Shown one piece after another: positions 5,597 through 6,049 of a stretch of 6,049 nucleotides of DNA. Each line of letters begins with the position of its first letter. The stretch's first letter is position 1. The notes under the pieces are model-generated. The model made no database searches. It was not told the DNA's origin and worked only from the letters and a program-made list of their open reading frames with translations. This DNA is from JAPLGZ01 sp038318235. Its GTDB lineage: Bacteria; Chloroflexota; Anaerolineae; Caldilineales; Caldilineaceae. The DNA lies in assembly GCA_038318235.1 (NCBI GenBank), contig JBBQBY010000422.1, positions 1 to 6,049 on the forward strand, in the 5' to 3' direction. The translations under genes and the position numbers were made by a program.

Positions 5597-5647
5597 TTGC
5601 AAGATAATACACAGGTAACTTTATGTAGCTTTTGGGAGATTTTCTTT

Positions 5648-5652
5648 GGAGA
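5648..5652 (+). promoter_or_regulatory. Ribosome binding site of the zinc-ribbon membrane protein gene
   Basis: GGAGA lies 6 bases before ATG 5659 and marks that ATG as the start of the partial gene at the right edge. Confidence 0.75.
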
Positions 5653-5658
5653 TAGTGT

Positions 5659-6049
5659 ATGCCTGTTGATTTGATCAACAATCTTGCCACAGTCGCGGGC
5701 ATTGTAGTTGCGGCGACTGGTGCATTTCTCTTTGCCTTTTGGGTTGCGATGGGGATATGGACCTTTAATGATATCCGCTCGCGTAGCCGTGACTGGCTTG
5801 CCATCGTATTAGCCTGCGCGCTTGTCTTGATCTTTCCCGTGGTCGGCCTCATTCTCTACATGATGATCCGCCCCAAGGATACCCTGTCGGAAGTGTATGA
5901 CCGGGCTTTAGAAGAAGAGGCGTTGCTGCGTGAATTAGAAGGCACAATGGCTTGCCACATGTGTGGCGTACCGGTCAAAGAAAATTGGGTCTATTGTCCC
6001 AATTGCCATGAGCAACTCCAACATGCCTGTATCAATTGTGGCAACCTGG
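5659..6049 (+). CDS. Two-helix membrane protein with C-terminal double zinc ribbon, 3' truncated by the window
   Basis: The first 130 residues are visible, with no stop before the edge. Residues about 10-34 and 47-70 are hydrophobic helices joined by a conserved-looking polar turn, TFNDIRSRSRDW (35-46), rich in Arg and so probably cytosolic. After RPKDTLSEVYDR comes an acidic helix, ALEEEALLRELEG (83-95), and then paired cysteines: C99xxC102, C113xxC116 and C124xxC127. These form one complete zinc ribbon (the first two pairs) and the start of a second, in CHMCGVPVKENWVYCPNCHEQL and CINCGN. I know proteins of this plan (FNDIRSRSRD loop, EEEALL helix, ribbon) mainly from Chloroflexota genomes, without an assigned function. 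A role as membrane-bound scaffold or sensor is a guess. The start ATG has GGAGA 6 bases upstream. Confidence 0.85.
   Translation, partial: MPVDLINNLATVAGIVVAATGAFLFAFWVAMGIWTFNDIRSRSRDWLAIVLACALVLIFPVVGLILYMMIRPKDTLSEVYDRALEEEALLRELEGTMACHMCGVPVKENWVYCPNCHEQLQHACINCGNL

Noticed and set aside
5535..5852. 105-codon minus-strand frame covering the divergent promoter region and the zinc-ribbon gene start
   Set aside because: It overlaps the promoter and ribosome site of the plus-strand gene and lies antisense to its transmembrane segments. No recognisable domain is present.

Overview
The window reads as a piece of a bacterial chromosome, most likely from a member of the Chloroflexota. This is an inference from three things: the two-helix plus zinc-ribbon membrane protein at the right edge, which I know mainly from that phylum; the moderate, balanced base composition; and the intergenic gaps holding long inverted repeats. 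No phage, plasmid, transposase, CRISPR or RNA gene is visible. There are seven protein genes, two of them cut by the window ends.

Layout: (1) 1-467, the C-terminal third of dihydrolipoyl dehydrogenase. (2) 468-666, a gap largely occupied by a nested palindromic repeat (477-622), with a weak promoter next to it. (3) 667-1149, a YbgC/FadM-type hotdog acyl-CoA thioesterase whose last codons and stop lie inside a second long inverted repeat (1137-1198). (4) 1264-2217, a metallo-beta-lactamase-fold hydrolase with an altered second metal site and a low-complexity tail. (5) 2367-3374/3377, an extended SDR sugar-nucleotide epimerase with its own promoter, overlapping by ATGA with (6) 3374-4498, the endolytic murein transglycosylase MltG, here with a lipobox. 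(7) 4541-4640, a third long inverted repeat, between convergent genes and able to act as a two-way terminator. (8) 4670-5419 on the minus strand, a polar-amino-acid-type ABC ATPase with a consensus promoter and strong ribosome site. (9) A divergent promoter region, 5420-5658. (10) 5659 to the end, a membrane protein with two transmembrane helices and a cytosolic double zinc ribbon.

Functionally the set is mostly housekeeping: 2-oxoacid dehydrogenase chemistry, acyl-CoA hydrolysis, cell-envelope sugar and peptidoglycan metabolism (epimerase and MltG, translationally coupled) and solute uptake. I found no dedicated defence, mobile or biosynthetic system. The points most worth following are the metallo-hydrolase lacking both usual site-2 histidines, the repeated placement of three unrelated long-armed inverted repeats at gene 3' ends, the ABC ATPase with no partner in view, and the uncharacterised zinc-ribbon membrane family.
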